Assembly: GCF_000832305.1 (NCBI RefSeq) | Contig: NZ_CP010537.1 | Coordinates: 620,001 to 684,000 of the forward strand | Direction: 5' to 3' | Origin: Cupriavidus basilensis | GTDB lineage: Bacteria > Pseudomonadota > Gammaproteobacteria > Burkholderiales > Burkholderiaceae | Length of the DNA: 64,000 nt | In this document: in pieces, positions 34,283 to 42,440 of the stretch | How the letters are laid out: each line of letters begins with the position of its first letter | How positions within the stretch are numbered: position 1 is the stretch's first letter | Program-made: the position numbers and the translations under genes | The notes under the pieces: generated by a model | What the model was told of the DNA's origin: nothing | Seen by the model: the letters and a program-made list of their open reading frames with translations, nothing else | Database searches by the model: none

Positions 34283-35608
34283 GTGGTCCAGCCAATTCCT
34301 CAACCGGGTGAGCTCGAAGCCATCGAACTAGCCAGCCGCGACGAACTCCAGGCGCTGCAACTGGCGCGCCTCAAATGGTCGCTGCGGCATGCTTATGACA
34401 ATGTGGCGCACTATCGCCGCGCCTTCGACGCCGCCGGGGTGCATCCGGACGACCTGCGCCAGCTATCCGACCTGGCGAAATTCCCCACTACGACCAAGAA
34501 GGACCTGCGCGACAACTATCCGTTCGGGCTATTTGCCGTGCCAAAGGACGAGGTGGTGCGCGTGCACGCATCGAGCGGCACCACCGGCAAGCCGACCGTG
34601 GTGGGCTACACCGCGAAGGATATCGACACATGGGCCAACGTGACGGCGCGCTCGATCCGTGCAGCGGGCGGCCGGCGTGGCGACACGCTGCACAACGCGT
34701 TTGGCTACGGCCTGTTTACCGGCGGCCTCGGCATTCATTACGGCGCCGAGCGGCTCGGCTGCATGGTCGTGCCCATGTCCGGCGGGCAGACCGAGAAGCA
34801 GGTACAACTCATCCGCGATTTCGAGCCGTCGATCATTCTCGTCACGCCGTCTTACATGCTTAACCTGATCGACGAGATGGCGCGCCAGGGCATGAACCCG
34901 GCGGAGTCGTCGCTGAAGATCGGCATCTTCGGCGCCGAGCCGTGGACCCAGGGCATGCGCAGCGAAATCGAGACCCGGGCGGGCATCCAGGCCATCGACA
35001 TCTACGGCCTCTCGGAGATCATGGGCCCGGGCGTGGCGTCCGAGTGCATTGAAAGCAAGGACGGCCCCGTGGTCTGGGAGGACCATTTCTATCCCGAGAT
35101 CATCGATCCGGTCACCGGCGAAGTGCTGCCCGACGGCAGCCAGGGCGAACTGGTGTTTACCTCGCTCTCCAAGGAAGCCATGCCGATGATCCGTTACCGC
35201 ACGCGCGACCTGACCGCGCTGCTGGCGCCGACATCGCGTTCGATGCGCAGGCTGGCGAAGATCACGGGTCGCTCCGACGACATGCTGATCATTCGCGGCG
35301 TCAACGTGTTTCCGAGCCAGGTCGAGGAGCTGATTCTCGGCATTGCGCGGCTTAGCGGCAACTACCAGCTGTGCATCACGCGCGACGGGCATATGGATTC
35401 GCTGTCCGTGTCGGTGGAGGCGCGCGCGGAGATCTGCGGCTCGCTGGCCGAAAGCGAGCGCGCGCAGCTGGCTCGTGAGCTGCAGCACCGGGTGAAGACG
35501 ATGATCGGCGTTTCCACGGCCGTGCGCGTCCTGAATGCCGGCGAGATCAAGACCACCGCCACGGGCAAGGCGCAGCGCGTGCTCGACCTGCGGCACCTCG
35601 GCGCCTGA
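34283..35608 (+). CDS. paaK: Phenylacetate-CoA ligase
   Basis: 441 aa from the GTG at 34283, with AGGAG 6 nt upstream; the frame continues to 34196 without similarity. The AMP-binding motif SSGTTGKPTVVGYT, the YGLSEIMGPG motif and a C-terminal GKAQRV with the catalytic Lys are all present. It activates phenylacetate to phenylacetyl-CoA, the substrate of PaaABCE. It is the last gene of the operon; paaG, paaH, paaI and paaJ are not in the window. Confidence 0.95.
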   Translation: MVQPIPQPGELEAIELASRDELQALQLARLKWSLRHAYDNVAHYRRAFDAAGVHPDDLRQLSDLAKFPTTTKKDLRDNYPFGLFAVPKDEVVRVHASSGTTGKPTVVGYTAKDIDTWANVTARSIRAAGGRRGDTLHNAFGYGLFTGGLGIHYGAERLGCMVVPMSGGQTEKQVQLIRDFEPSIILVTPSYMLNLIDEMARQGMNPAESSLKIGIFGAEPWTQGMRSEIETRAGIQAIDIYGLSEIMGPGVASECIESKDGPVVWEDHFYPEIIDPVTGEVLPDGSQGELVFTSLSKEAMPMIRYRTRDLTALLAPTSRSMRRLAKITGRSDDMLIIRGVNVFPSQVEELILGIARLSGNYQLCITRDGHMDSLSVSVEARAEICGSLAESERAQLARELQHRVKTMIGVSTAVRVLNAGEIKTTATGKAQRVLDLRHLGA

Positions 35609-35687
35609 GGCGGTAACCGCGGGGGGCGTGAGAAGCGAGCGAGAAGCAAGCCAATCGCAGCCGATTCACGCTGGGCGAAAAAAACTA

Positions 35688-35716
35688 TTCAAAAACGTAA
35701 AAGGCTGTTGTACAAT
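35688..35716 (+). promoter_or_regulatory. Promoter of the tRNA-Asn/tRNA-Gly unit
   Basis: TTCAAA (35688-35693), a 17-nt spacer, then TACAAT (35711-35716), 32 nt before tRNA-Asn. Both boxes are close to consensus and the spacing is ideal. Confidence 0.65.
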
Positions 35717-35748
35717 CCGGCCTCCGTTTCGATTGAGACGGAACTTGT

Positions 35749-35824
35749 TCCCCGATAGCTCAGTTGGTAGAGCGCCGGACTGTTAATCCGTAGGTCCCTG
35801 GTTCGAGCCCAGGTCGGGGAGCCA
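35749..35824 (+). tRNA. tRNA-Asn (GTT)
   Basis: 76 nt including an encoded CCA. The acceptor TCCCCGA pairs with TCGGGGA, the anticodon loop reads CTGTTAA, and the T arm carries GGTTCGAGCC. All arms pair. Confidence 0.97.
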
Positions 35825-35828
35825 AAAA

Positions 35829-35904
35829 GCGGGAGTAGCTCAGTTGGTAGAGCGCAACCTTGCCAAGGTTGAGGTCGCGAGTTCGAGCCTCGTCTCCCGC
35901 TCCA
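35829..35904 (+). tRNA. tRNA-Gly (GCC)
   Basis: 76 nt including an encoded CCA. The acceptor GCGGGAG pairs with CTCCCGC, the anticodon loop is TTGCCAA, and the T arm carries AGTTCGAGCC. It lies 4 nt after tRNA-Asn. Its 3' half is the probable attachment site of the element that begins just downstream. Confidence 0.97.
35880..35904 (+). other. Probable element attachment site at the tRNA-Gly 3' end
   Basis: An integrase gene lies 104 nt past the tRNA and base composition drops sharply at the same place. tRNA-Gly 3' ends are used by clc/PFGI-1-like elements. The matching right-end copy is not in the window, so the exact core is unknown. Confidence 0.55.
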
Positions 35905-36008
35905 AAATGGCAAAATTTACCCGCTAGGGTATCGTGAGAGCGCCCGCACAGGTCGCCTCCCAAACGAGAGGGTGCACGAACCTCCCGTAGCTGTCAACAT
36001 TCCATCTG

Positions 36009-36920
36009 CTACAAATACGAAACCAAATCCCGCATCTCGTCGATATCGGGGTGGACATACTTCATCGTCGTATTGAGACTCGTATGTCCAAGCTGAAGCT
36101 GAACAAGCTTCGGGTTCTTCGTCACTCGCATCAATTTCGTTCCGGTCGTATGGCGGAAACGATGGCAGGATGCAACTATCCCATGTGTATCCCTTAGCTC
36201 CGCGAAGACGTCACGCAGATTCCATTCGCCCATGGCTTCCCGAGGGTCAGTCCGTTTCGCTCGAGTTCGAAACGGGCCGACATTGAAGACCTTCCAGTTT
36301 GGGTTCGTTCCGCCGAGGCGCTTGCAGTATATTTTTCGATACATTCCCAACTCGGAGAGTAAGGCTTGTGGTACGGGAATGTCGTAAGATCGCCGGGTCT
36401 TGCTGGTTTCGGATCTGAGGTGAATAGTGCGTTGTCCGACGTCTATATCACGCCACTCCAGGTTGAGAATCTGTCTTCTCCGCATGCCCGTGAAATAGAG
36501 CGTCTTGATGAACGCTCTCCAGAACCAGATAGGTCGCATGCAGGGCGGCCACGGGTGCTCTGGATTGTCTAGTAGCTGAAATAACAGGCTCAGCTTTTCC
36601 CTCTGAATGACCTTCGGCAGTTCATGATGCACAGGTGCCTTCTTGACGACGCGGAACGGGCTTGAGGCAACGACCCCAGTTTCCACGCCGTATTGGAAGA
36701 TCGCAGAGAGATGCCGGTGTAGCGTATTGTAAGTCGAAGCCGAAGTGCCCTTGATAACCTTGTTTCTGTAGTCAATAAGGTTATCAACACTCAATTCCTT
36801 CGCGTCAATATCGCCTACTCCTCGGATAAGGTGAGTAGTCTTCTCCTTGTACGATTTCACCGTGTCTGGTGCCAGAATTTTGTTGCGAAGATACTCTTCC
36901 AATAGTTTCGAGATCAACAT
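36009..36920 (-). CDS. Tyrosine recombinase (element integrase)
   Basis: 303 aa, XerC-size. A SAM-like N-terminal DNA-binding domain is followed by the catalytic domain with Arg in FTGMRRRQILNLEWRDID, Lys in SETSKTRRSYDIPV, HRFRH, and LGHTSLNTTMKYVH with the active-site Tyr. It transcribes toward tRNA-Gly. Such enzymes integrate and excise genomic islands at tRNA ends. It is shorter than the ~650-aa IntB13-type integrases usual in clc-like elements. Codon use is less GC-rich than the core genes. Confidence 0.92.
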   Translation of the reverse strand: MLISKLLEEYLRNKILAPDTVKSYKEKTTHLIRGVGDIDAKELSVDNLIDYRNKVIKGTSASTYNTLHRHLSAIFQYGVETGVVASSPFRVVKKAPVHHELPKVIQREKLSLLFQLLDNPEHPWPPCMRPIWFWRAFIKTLYFTGMRRRQILNLEWRDIDVGQRTIHLRSETSKTRRSYDIPVPQALLSELGMYRKIYCKRLGGTNPNWKVFNVGPFRTRAKRTDPREAMGEWNLRDVFAELRDTHGIVASCHRFRHTTGTKLMRVTKNPKLVQLQLGHTSLNTTMKYVHPDIDEMRDLVSYL

Positions 36921-37248
36921 TCTTTTTTCCGATATTTGAAATATTAATATCCAATCTATCCAATAAATATGGATAGTTCAAATGTTGACAAAGAGTAGAT
37001 GCGTTGCGCTGTCAACAGTGCTGCTGGGACGATTTTTCTCCGCTTTATCTTTGATATTCAGACGGATTCGGTAGAGTAGTCTTAGGCGCGGAAAAAGGCA
37101 GTTGTGGGATTCTGCCAAGTAGATTCTTAGATGTGCAGGGCGAAAATACGGGGTTATGGAGGAGGTGTTGTGTGCCCCGTAAATCTACGGATGACAGCCG
37201 GTTGTGAGCTGGGGCATGATTTGCGCACACGCATTGTGTTCGAGCGAG
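36921..37248. other. Intergenic control region behind the integrase
   Basis: No gene seen. It is AT-rich near the integrase and holds two perfect inverted repeats: CTATCC-N9-GGATAG (36956-36976) and GTTGACA-N19-TGTCAAC (36984-37016), suitable for an excisionase, repressor or integrase arm binding. A hairpin CCGTA-AATC-TACGG lies near 37177-37190. Confidence 0.4.
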
Positions 37249-37575
37249 ATGGAAATAATTGGCGTCAGTGAGAAATCCAGTGACTCTGAAGAATATCCCG
37301 GTTGTCAATCGGACTTGTCCTATCTAATGGTCGAAAAAAATAGGGAGGCGAAGCGAGTTCCCAATAGCATCGCCAACGGCAGGGATAGTGAAGGTAATCG
37401 GCTATTGCCTGGATTGACCTACGGCCTGCATGCGCAAGGGTGTTCGCCTGCCCTGGGTGGCGTGTTTGCCGTTTGGGATGGCCGGTGCTTTCTGAACGAC
37501 GTGACAGGTGAAGTGGTTTCGCCAGCCGACGGCGGCTATACCCACGCGATGCTCGTCACACGTCGTGATGCATAA
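37249..37575 (+). CDS. Small protein of unknown function, first gene of a sensory operon
   Basis: 108 aa from the ATG at 37249; an in-frame upstream start at 37204 would add 15 residues. The C-terminal half is Gly-rich and hydrophobic (LPGLTYGLHAQGCSPALGGVFAVWDGRCFL, SPADGGYTHAMLV). I recognise no family. Its stop overlaps the kinase start by 8 nt, which is strong evidence that it is translated and works with the kinase. It could be a signal-synthesis, ligand-binding or kinase-modulating partner. Confidence 0.5.
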   Translation: MEIIGVSEKSSDSEEYPGCQSDLSYLMVEKNREAKRVPNSIANGRDSEGNRLLPGLTYGLHAQGCSPALGGVFAVWDGRCFLNDVTGEVVSPADGGYTHAMLVTRRDA

Positions 37576-38818
37576 AGCACCCTCAGGGCCTTCGCGGAAG
37601 GCATTCCAGTTCTCGGAAGAGCCGCTGCACTGGGCGCCGCGGCTGAGGCTGCTTTGGGTGGGCGGCGCTCTTGGTCACGGCATCTATTGGATCGTCTGGT
37701 CTTTTGTGTTTGTGCAGCCCCACGACAGCCTGGCGCTTCGTGGATGTGTTGCCGGGCTGTGGTTCCTGGTTGGCACAGGACGATATCTAAGAAGCTGCAG
37801 CGGGAGAATCTCGTCGTATGTCCACTATGCGATATTTATCCTCAACGTGCCGTTCTTCTTCTCGTACATGTACTTGGCGAATGGAATCGACAATCGCGTA
37901 TGGGCGATGTCGTTCGTCTGCGCCATCTACTTGACGTTCTTTTCCCTACGCGTGCTGTCCGGGTTGGTGTGCTTCGCGATTGGGAGCACGCTGGCGGTGG
38001 CCGTCCTTCACCTCGCGCCCACCGGCGAGTTCACCGGTGTTCCAGTCCAGGATGGTGCCGTGATCCTGCCAATATTCCTCTTTGCCTTTGCCACAGCGGT
38101 GGCTGGGGCTAGCCGGCGAGATCAGCAGGTCAGGGACGGACTTGTGGGCGCGTGGCGCGCGTTGGCCGTCCTGGCACATGAGGTTAGGAGCCCCATGTTT
38201 GCATTGCGCATGCAGATGCTGGCCTTGAAGGAGGAGATGCTGGATAGATCTGATCGGTGTGACCAGGCCTGGGGTGAGATCTTGGATCGTCTGGAGAGGC
38301 GGATATCGGACGTACATAGCAACCTGAATTTCCATCTCGAGAACGTCCGATGGTCTAGTGGCGAGGCGGCGGAGGACACCAGCGCGACATTTGACTTGGC
38401 GGAGGTTGCGCGGGATGCGCTCGATACGTTGGCGGGAGGGAGGAATGCGCCGTTGATTGAGCTTCGCGGTGACGCGAGCTGTCTTGTGCGAGGCGATATC
38501 GGTGGCGCGCGTCAGATTGTGGTGAACCTCCTTCGTAACGCGATTGCCGCCGTGGCGGCGGCCGGTGGCGGGACGGTGTCCTTGGAGTTGGCGCAGCGGG
38601 ATGGTTGGGGCGTAGTGACGGTGGAGGACTCGGCTGGCGGTCTGTCGGCCGCGCTAGTGCAAAACCTCTTTGTGCCATTTTTCAGCGCGAAGAAGGAGGG
38701 CATCGGGGTGGGCCTTTACGCAAGTCGAATGATCGCTGAGCGGATGGGAGGCGCAATACAAGTCATGTACGAGGATCGCGTGTTCACACGCTTTCAATTG
38801 GAGTTGCCGAGCGTATGA
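37568..38818 (+). CDS. Membrane sensor histidine kinase
   Basis: 416 aa from the ATG at 37568. The N-terminal ~180 residues contain about six hydrophobic segments with very short loops, so the sensor is buried in the membrane. Then come a HisKA domain (H204 in LAHEVRSP) and a HATPase_c domain (LLRNAIAAVAAAGG N-box; EDSAGGL; GIGVGLYASRMIAERMGG). The layout recalls the six-helix quorum-sensing kinases of the CqsS/LqsS type, but the ligand is unknown. It overlaps both neighbours (8 nt upstream; ATGA downstream). Confidence 0.87.
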   Translation: MHKAPSGPSRKAFQFSEEPLHWAPRLRLLWVGGALGHGIYWIVWSFVFVQPHDSLALRGCVAGLWFLVGTGRYLRSCSGRISSYVHYAIFILNVPFFFSYMYLANGIDNRVWAMSFVCAIYLTFFSLRVLSGLVCFAIGSTLAVAVLHLAPTGEFTGVPVQDGAVILPIFLFAFATAVAGASRRDQQVRDGLVGAWRALAVLAHEVRSPMFALRMQMLALKEEMLDRSDRCDQAWGEILDRLERRISDVHSNLNFHLENVRWSSGEAAEDTSATFDLAEVARDALDTLAGGRNAPLIELRGDASCLVRGDIGGARQIVVNLLRNAIAAVAAAGGGTVSLELAQRDGWGVVTVEDSAGGLSAALVQNLFVPFFSAKKEGIGVGLYASRMIAERMGGAIQVMYEDRVFTRFQLELPSV

Positions 38819-39753
38819 CGATGCCGCTTCGAATGCAATGTGGTGTGCTACTGGTGGACGACGACGAAGATGTGCTGGCCAGCATGACGAAGGTCCTACG
38901 TCGACGCTTACCTCACAACAAGATCTACACTGCGTCGACTTGCTGGTCGGCATTGGCCTTATTGGAGAAGCACGCCATTGATCCAGACGCGCTCTCGCGA
39001 CGGTTGGTTGAAGAGGTCGGGTTGGTGCCCGGCAAGCGATCCCTGCGAGTGAATGACAGTCTGCTGAGCGGCTTCGAATTGCACCGCCAATGTTTGGAGC
39101 AGATCGGCGTCGTCGTACTGGACTACGCTATGCCCGAATTGACCGGCTTCGAGGTGGCGGACTTGCCGATCTGTCGCGGACTTGGGAAGGTCTTGCTGAC
39201 GGGGCAGGCATCACCACGTCACGCGATAGAGGGGTTCAACGCGGGCGTCATCGACCGCTTCATACGGAAGGACGATCGCGAGGCAATTCGACGTGTCGTG
39301 GACTATATTCGGGAGCTCGAGTGCAAGGTGACGGCATCCGTCGCTGACGCGGCATTGAGCATTTTGCAGCGGCAATCGCTACCCTTCCTCGGGAATCCGG
39401 TGTTGCTCGCACTGCTTGATGACGTGACGCGCGACGCCGAGGCTGTCTGGGTCACCGTCAGTCTGACGCCGCCAGGGGTTACGGCGATCGATAAGGCTGG
39501 GCGCATGAAGCGCTGGCTCGTCATGGATGACGAGGCCGGAGTGTCCCAACTGGAGGTAGCCCGGGAGGCGGGGGCACCTGAGGCGTTCATGAAGGCAATC
39601 CTGCGCGGAACACATTTGCCATTCTTCCTCGGTGCGCTGAATGCTGGGGGGTACTACGAACATGGCTTGGAGTGGTCAGCCGGCTTGCACAAAGTCATTG
39701 CCGACATCCCAGGGTTCAAGGTCGCGGAACTCCCAAGATGCTCCCCGGTTTGA
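38815..39753 (+). CDS. Response regulator with expanded receiver domain and novel output domain
   Basis: 312 aa. The receiver begins with VLLVDDDEDVL (acidic triad near residues 15-18), but the phosphoacceptor D103 (VVLDYAMPELTGF) lies about 50 residues further along than in a standard receiver. The insertion includes EKHAIDPDALSRRLVEEVGL. A Thr (LLTGQAS) and a Lys (FIRKDD) complete the active site. The C-terminal ~150 residues are not a known DNA-binding domain by eye. It starts inside the kinase stop (ATGA) and ends inside the LuxR gene. Confidence 0.82.
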   Translation: MTMPLRMQCGVLLVDDDEDVLASMTKVLRRRLPHNKIYTASTCWSALALLEKHAIDPDALSRRLVEEVGLVPGKRSLRVNDSLLSGFELHRQCLEQIGVVVLDYAMPELTGFEVADLPICRGLGKVLLTGQASPRHAIEGFNAGVIDRFIRKDDREAIRRVVDYIRELECKVTASVADAALSILQRQSLPFLGNPVLLALLDDVTRDAEAVWVTVSLTPPGVTAIDKAGRMKRWLVMDDEAGVSQLEVAREAGAPEAFMKAILRGTHLPFFLGALNAGGYYEHGLEWSAGLHKVIADIPGFKVAELPRCSPV

Positions 39754-40319
39754 CAGAGGCATTTCCGGAGTTGGAGGCGACGCGCGGACGCCTGAAGGCG
39801 TCGGGACTTCGCCTCAATTATGCGTCACCCGTCTGCTCACGCTTCATCAGTCACGAGTGTGGCTCGATGACCCGCAGCGCCCGGTTGGCGGGATCGCAGT
39901 TTAGCTCTCCATACGCGGCGTTGCCCACGGTTGTAAGGCCGGGTGTGGTAGCGAGTGCGTATTTTGGTCCTTTTGGCTCGGCGTCGTGGTTGCTGGTCGA
40001 GTACGAGGACGGGGCTGACCCGGACGCCGTGCTGATCGGGCATGCGAAGCTGCACGTCTTGCTTGATACGCGGTACATGGCGGCGTCGTCCGCTTATTTC
40101 GGCAACCAGCGACTGACCGAGCGTGAGGCGCAGGCTTTGTCTTTGACTGCGACCGGAAAGTCCAGCCGGGAGATCGGCGAGCGGTTGGGTATATCGGCGC
40201 GCACGGCTGATCACTACATCGATGAGGCTCGCCGAAAGCTCGGCGCTCAGAGCCGCGCCGAAGCCGTGTTCCTGGCGATGCGATCGGGATTGTTTCGTGT
40301 GGAACCTTGGTGCCGCTAG
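39738..40319 (+). CDS. LuxR-type transcriptional regulator
   Basis: 193 aa from the ATG at 39738, overlapping the response regulator stop by 16 nt. The C-terminus is a standard GerE helix-turn-helix (LTEREAQALSLTATGKSSREIGERLGISARTADHYIDEARRKLGAQSRAEAV). The N-terminal ~115 residues resemble a shortened autoinducer/PAS-like domain (ASAYFGPFGSASWLLVEYEDG). It is the likely DNA-binding output of the operon, either phospho-controlled through protein contact or ligand-controlled. Confidence 0.87.
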   Translation: MLPGLTEAFPELEATRGRLKASGLRLNYASPVCSRFISHECGSMTRSARLAGSQFSSPYAALPTVVRPGVVASAYFGPFGSASWLLVEYEDGADPDAVLIGHAKLHVLLDTRYMAASSAYFGNQRLTEREAQALSLTATGKSSREIGERLGISARTADHYIDEARRKLGAQSRAEAVFLAMRSGLFRVEPWCR

Positions 40320-40704
40320 TAAAAGGTTATACGCCGAGTTTCGGGATAGGGGAGCCGAGGCGATCGGGGGCTGACTGCGTAGTTCAGGGATCGGTCTGAC
40401 GGCTGAGTTCGGCCATCTTGTGTCGTACACCAGGCGACCCGCTCCGACCTTCGAGTGTCAGCGGCATCCCAAATCGGCCACCCATTCGACATCTCAAGTT
40501 GCAGTCTCCCGCTGCCGTTCGGAACGGCACCGTAGTAAGATGTCGTATCAGTCGCATCGCACGTCGTTAGCCCTGCGTCAGGGTGACTAACAGCATCGAG
40601 CTCGCGGGGTCGCCCCCCGCGCGTGTTGCATGCTGATGACGATCGTCGACAGGCCCATTGAGGTCACCACCACAACATATTGAGCCATACGGGGTCCCCC
40701 AACC
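40320..40704. other. Non-coding gap after the sensory operon
   Basis: No convincing gene. It contains hairpins CCCTG-CGT-CAGGG (near 40571-40583) and GCGGGG-N5-CCCCGC (40604-40620), which may stop the luxR transcript. The rest looks like degenerate island filler. Confidence 0.4.
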
Positions 40705-42045
40705 ATGAAGTTCGTTCACGGCAGCGATATTCGGCGCGGGCTGCGCGAGATTTCACCGAACCAGATTGCAGTCGCCTACGTCGGCATCGATTGGAAGACC
40801 TATATCGTTCCCGAGAAGCTCCAAGACATCGTACTGTCTCCGACTGTCGGCACGAACCCTGCCGCGATCGTCGAGATCGCCGAGGCGATCGGCTGGGAGC
40901 ACGTCTATTTCCTCGACAACTTGCATGCCAAAATTTACCTCGGAGAGCGCAGCGCGGCGGTCGGCAGCTTCAATCTGACGGCAAACGGCTTGAGCGCCGA
41001 AGGGCTACAGGAAGCCGGGTTCCTCGTCGATGATGCGCGGGCGCTAGTCGAGTTGCGCGCGCGGCTTGATGACTACCGGCGGCAGGCGGCTATGGCTTAT
41101 CCGACCATTTCGTCCAAACTCGCGCGCCTGGCCGAACTGCGCGCGCTTTGGGATCGCGCTATCAAGCAGGGTGTGATTCGCAACGATGCGCAGGCCACGG
41201 CTCTGGACGCTTATCGACCGGTGTCCGCCGATGAAATTTACGTGTGCTGGGTGCTCGGCGACATCACTCACACCGATCAGATCGTCTCGCCCGGGACAGT
41301 CAACAACTCACTGGCGTTCCTCGAATCCGACATGGTGCGGCCCGACCGCTGGATTCTCTGCTGGACGCCGCGCGGCGACGGGCACCCGGACGAACGCTGC
41401 CGCCCCTACTGGCTGCATGTCGACGAGGTGATCGAGGGGGGCGCACAGGAGGCGCCCTATACGAAGGTCGCCGTCGAGCGAACCGGCCGGTCCGAGCTCC
41501 CTCCGCCGTTCGAGATCACCGATGCGGCGGCGCGTGCGCTGTATGCAGTGCTGAACTCAGGCGAATTCCCGGAATTTCTCGACCATCATGAAACCTGGTC
41601 GGTCGATCGCACGCTGCCGCGCCTACCCGCGTTCCTGCGTGCGATGAGCGAGGCCGCGCGGCACGCCGCCACCGCCGCCCACACCCCCGAATCGGCTGAG
41701 GAGCGCGGCACGGCCACCGTCTCGCCCGACGTGCTGGTCCGTGAGTTCGGCGCGCGCATCCGTGAGGCGATGGACATTTCGCTTTCGAAGAAATACGTGA
41801 AGACAACGATTGAGGGCCTGCTAAAGACGTATCCGCCCGTCACTCTGGCCAAGCGGCTCGTGAAGCCCGGCTCCGACATCAAGAGCGGCCTGAAAAGCCT
41901 CGCGAAGCACGGGGCGCTGCGCCTGTCGTTCGAAAGCATCATGCTCGAACCGTGTTTCGCACCCCTGTTCAACAAGAACGACCTCGACTGCGCGCGCTTC
42001 AACTTGTTCGAGGCCGATCCGTCCTACCGACCGCCATCGCCGTAG
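40705..42045 (+). CDS. Phospholipase D-superfamily nuclease-like protein
   Basis: 446 aa. Residues ~1-120 form a PLD-like domain with one HKD motif: H74-A-K76 in LHAKIYLGE followed by GSFNLT at 87-92. A single motif implies an active site made by a dimer, as in Nuc/BfiI-type nucleases. The rest (tryptophan-rich middle, helical end KTYPPVTLAKRLVKPG) is unrecognised. Such proteins occur in defence islands, for example DrmC of DISARM. It precedes the SIR2 gene on the same strand with a 9-bp terminator-like hairpin between, so co-transcription is uncertain. Confidence 0.75.
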   Translation: MKFVHGSDIRRGLREISPNQIAVAYVGIDWKTYIVPEKLQDIVLSPTVGTNPAAIVEIAEAIGWEHVYFLDNLHAKIYLGERSAAVGSFNLTANGLSAEGLQEAGFLVDDARALVELRARLDDYRRQAAMAYPTISSKLARLAELRALWDRAIKQGVIRNDAQATALDAYRPVSADEIYVCWVLGDITHTDQIVSPGTVNNSLAFLESDMVRPDRWILCWTPRGDGHPDERCRPYWLHVDEVIEGGAQEAPYTKVAVERTGRSELPPPFEITDAAARALYAVLNSGEFPEFLDHHETWSVDRTLPRLPAFLRAMSEAARHAATAAHTPESAEERGTATVSPDVLVREFGARIREAMDISLSKKYVKTTIEGLLKTYPPVTLAKRLVKPGSDIKSGLKSLAKHGALRLSFESIMLEPCFAPLFNKNDLDCARFNLFEADPSYRPPSP

Positions 42046-42440
42046 CACGGCTTGGCTGGGGCGGTTCCCAAAGCTGCCCCAGCCGCTTCCGGCACTCCTG
42101 CGATTCCCGTATCTTGACGGTCGTCAATACCGACCAGTAAAACGAAATCATGTGGCCACCGTGCTCCGATTACTGCCTGTCGCGAAATTACGCAATGAGC
42201 GTCTGCAAAGGGTCTGCTACGCAAGTTCGGCGCCGCAGCCGGCCCAGCCTGACTTCCGAGATCGGCCAAAAGCAGACGTTCGACATCGCGGCGTAAATTG
42301 TTGGCAATGCGCGCCGACATTGGCGATCCGGAATCGCGGACCGATAGATTATAGCCTGTGTCTGCTGGACAATTACGGTGCCATTCTGGATGAATGCCAA
42401 CGGAGATAAAGTAGCTCGACCGTACACGCCGGAACTCAAA
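42046..42440. other. Gap between PLD and SIR2 genes
   Basis: A perfect 9-bp hairpin (42054-42062 with 42076-42084), without a T-run, lies just after the PLD stop. The rest has no recognisable gene. The SIR2 frame is open from a GTG at 42378, so part of this gap may be its leader. Confidence 0.45.

Noticed and set aside
40502..40512. Possible second attachment site (GTCTCCCGCT, as in tRNA-Gly)
   Set aside because: Only 10 bases match the tRNA end and the flanks do not; too short, and it lies inside the element.
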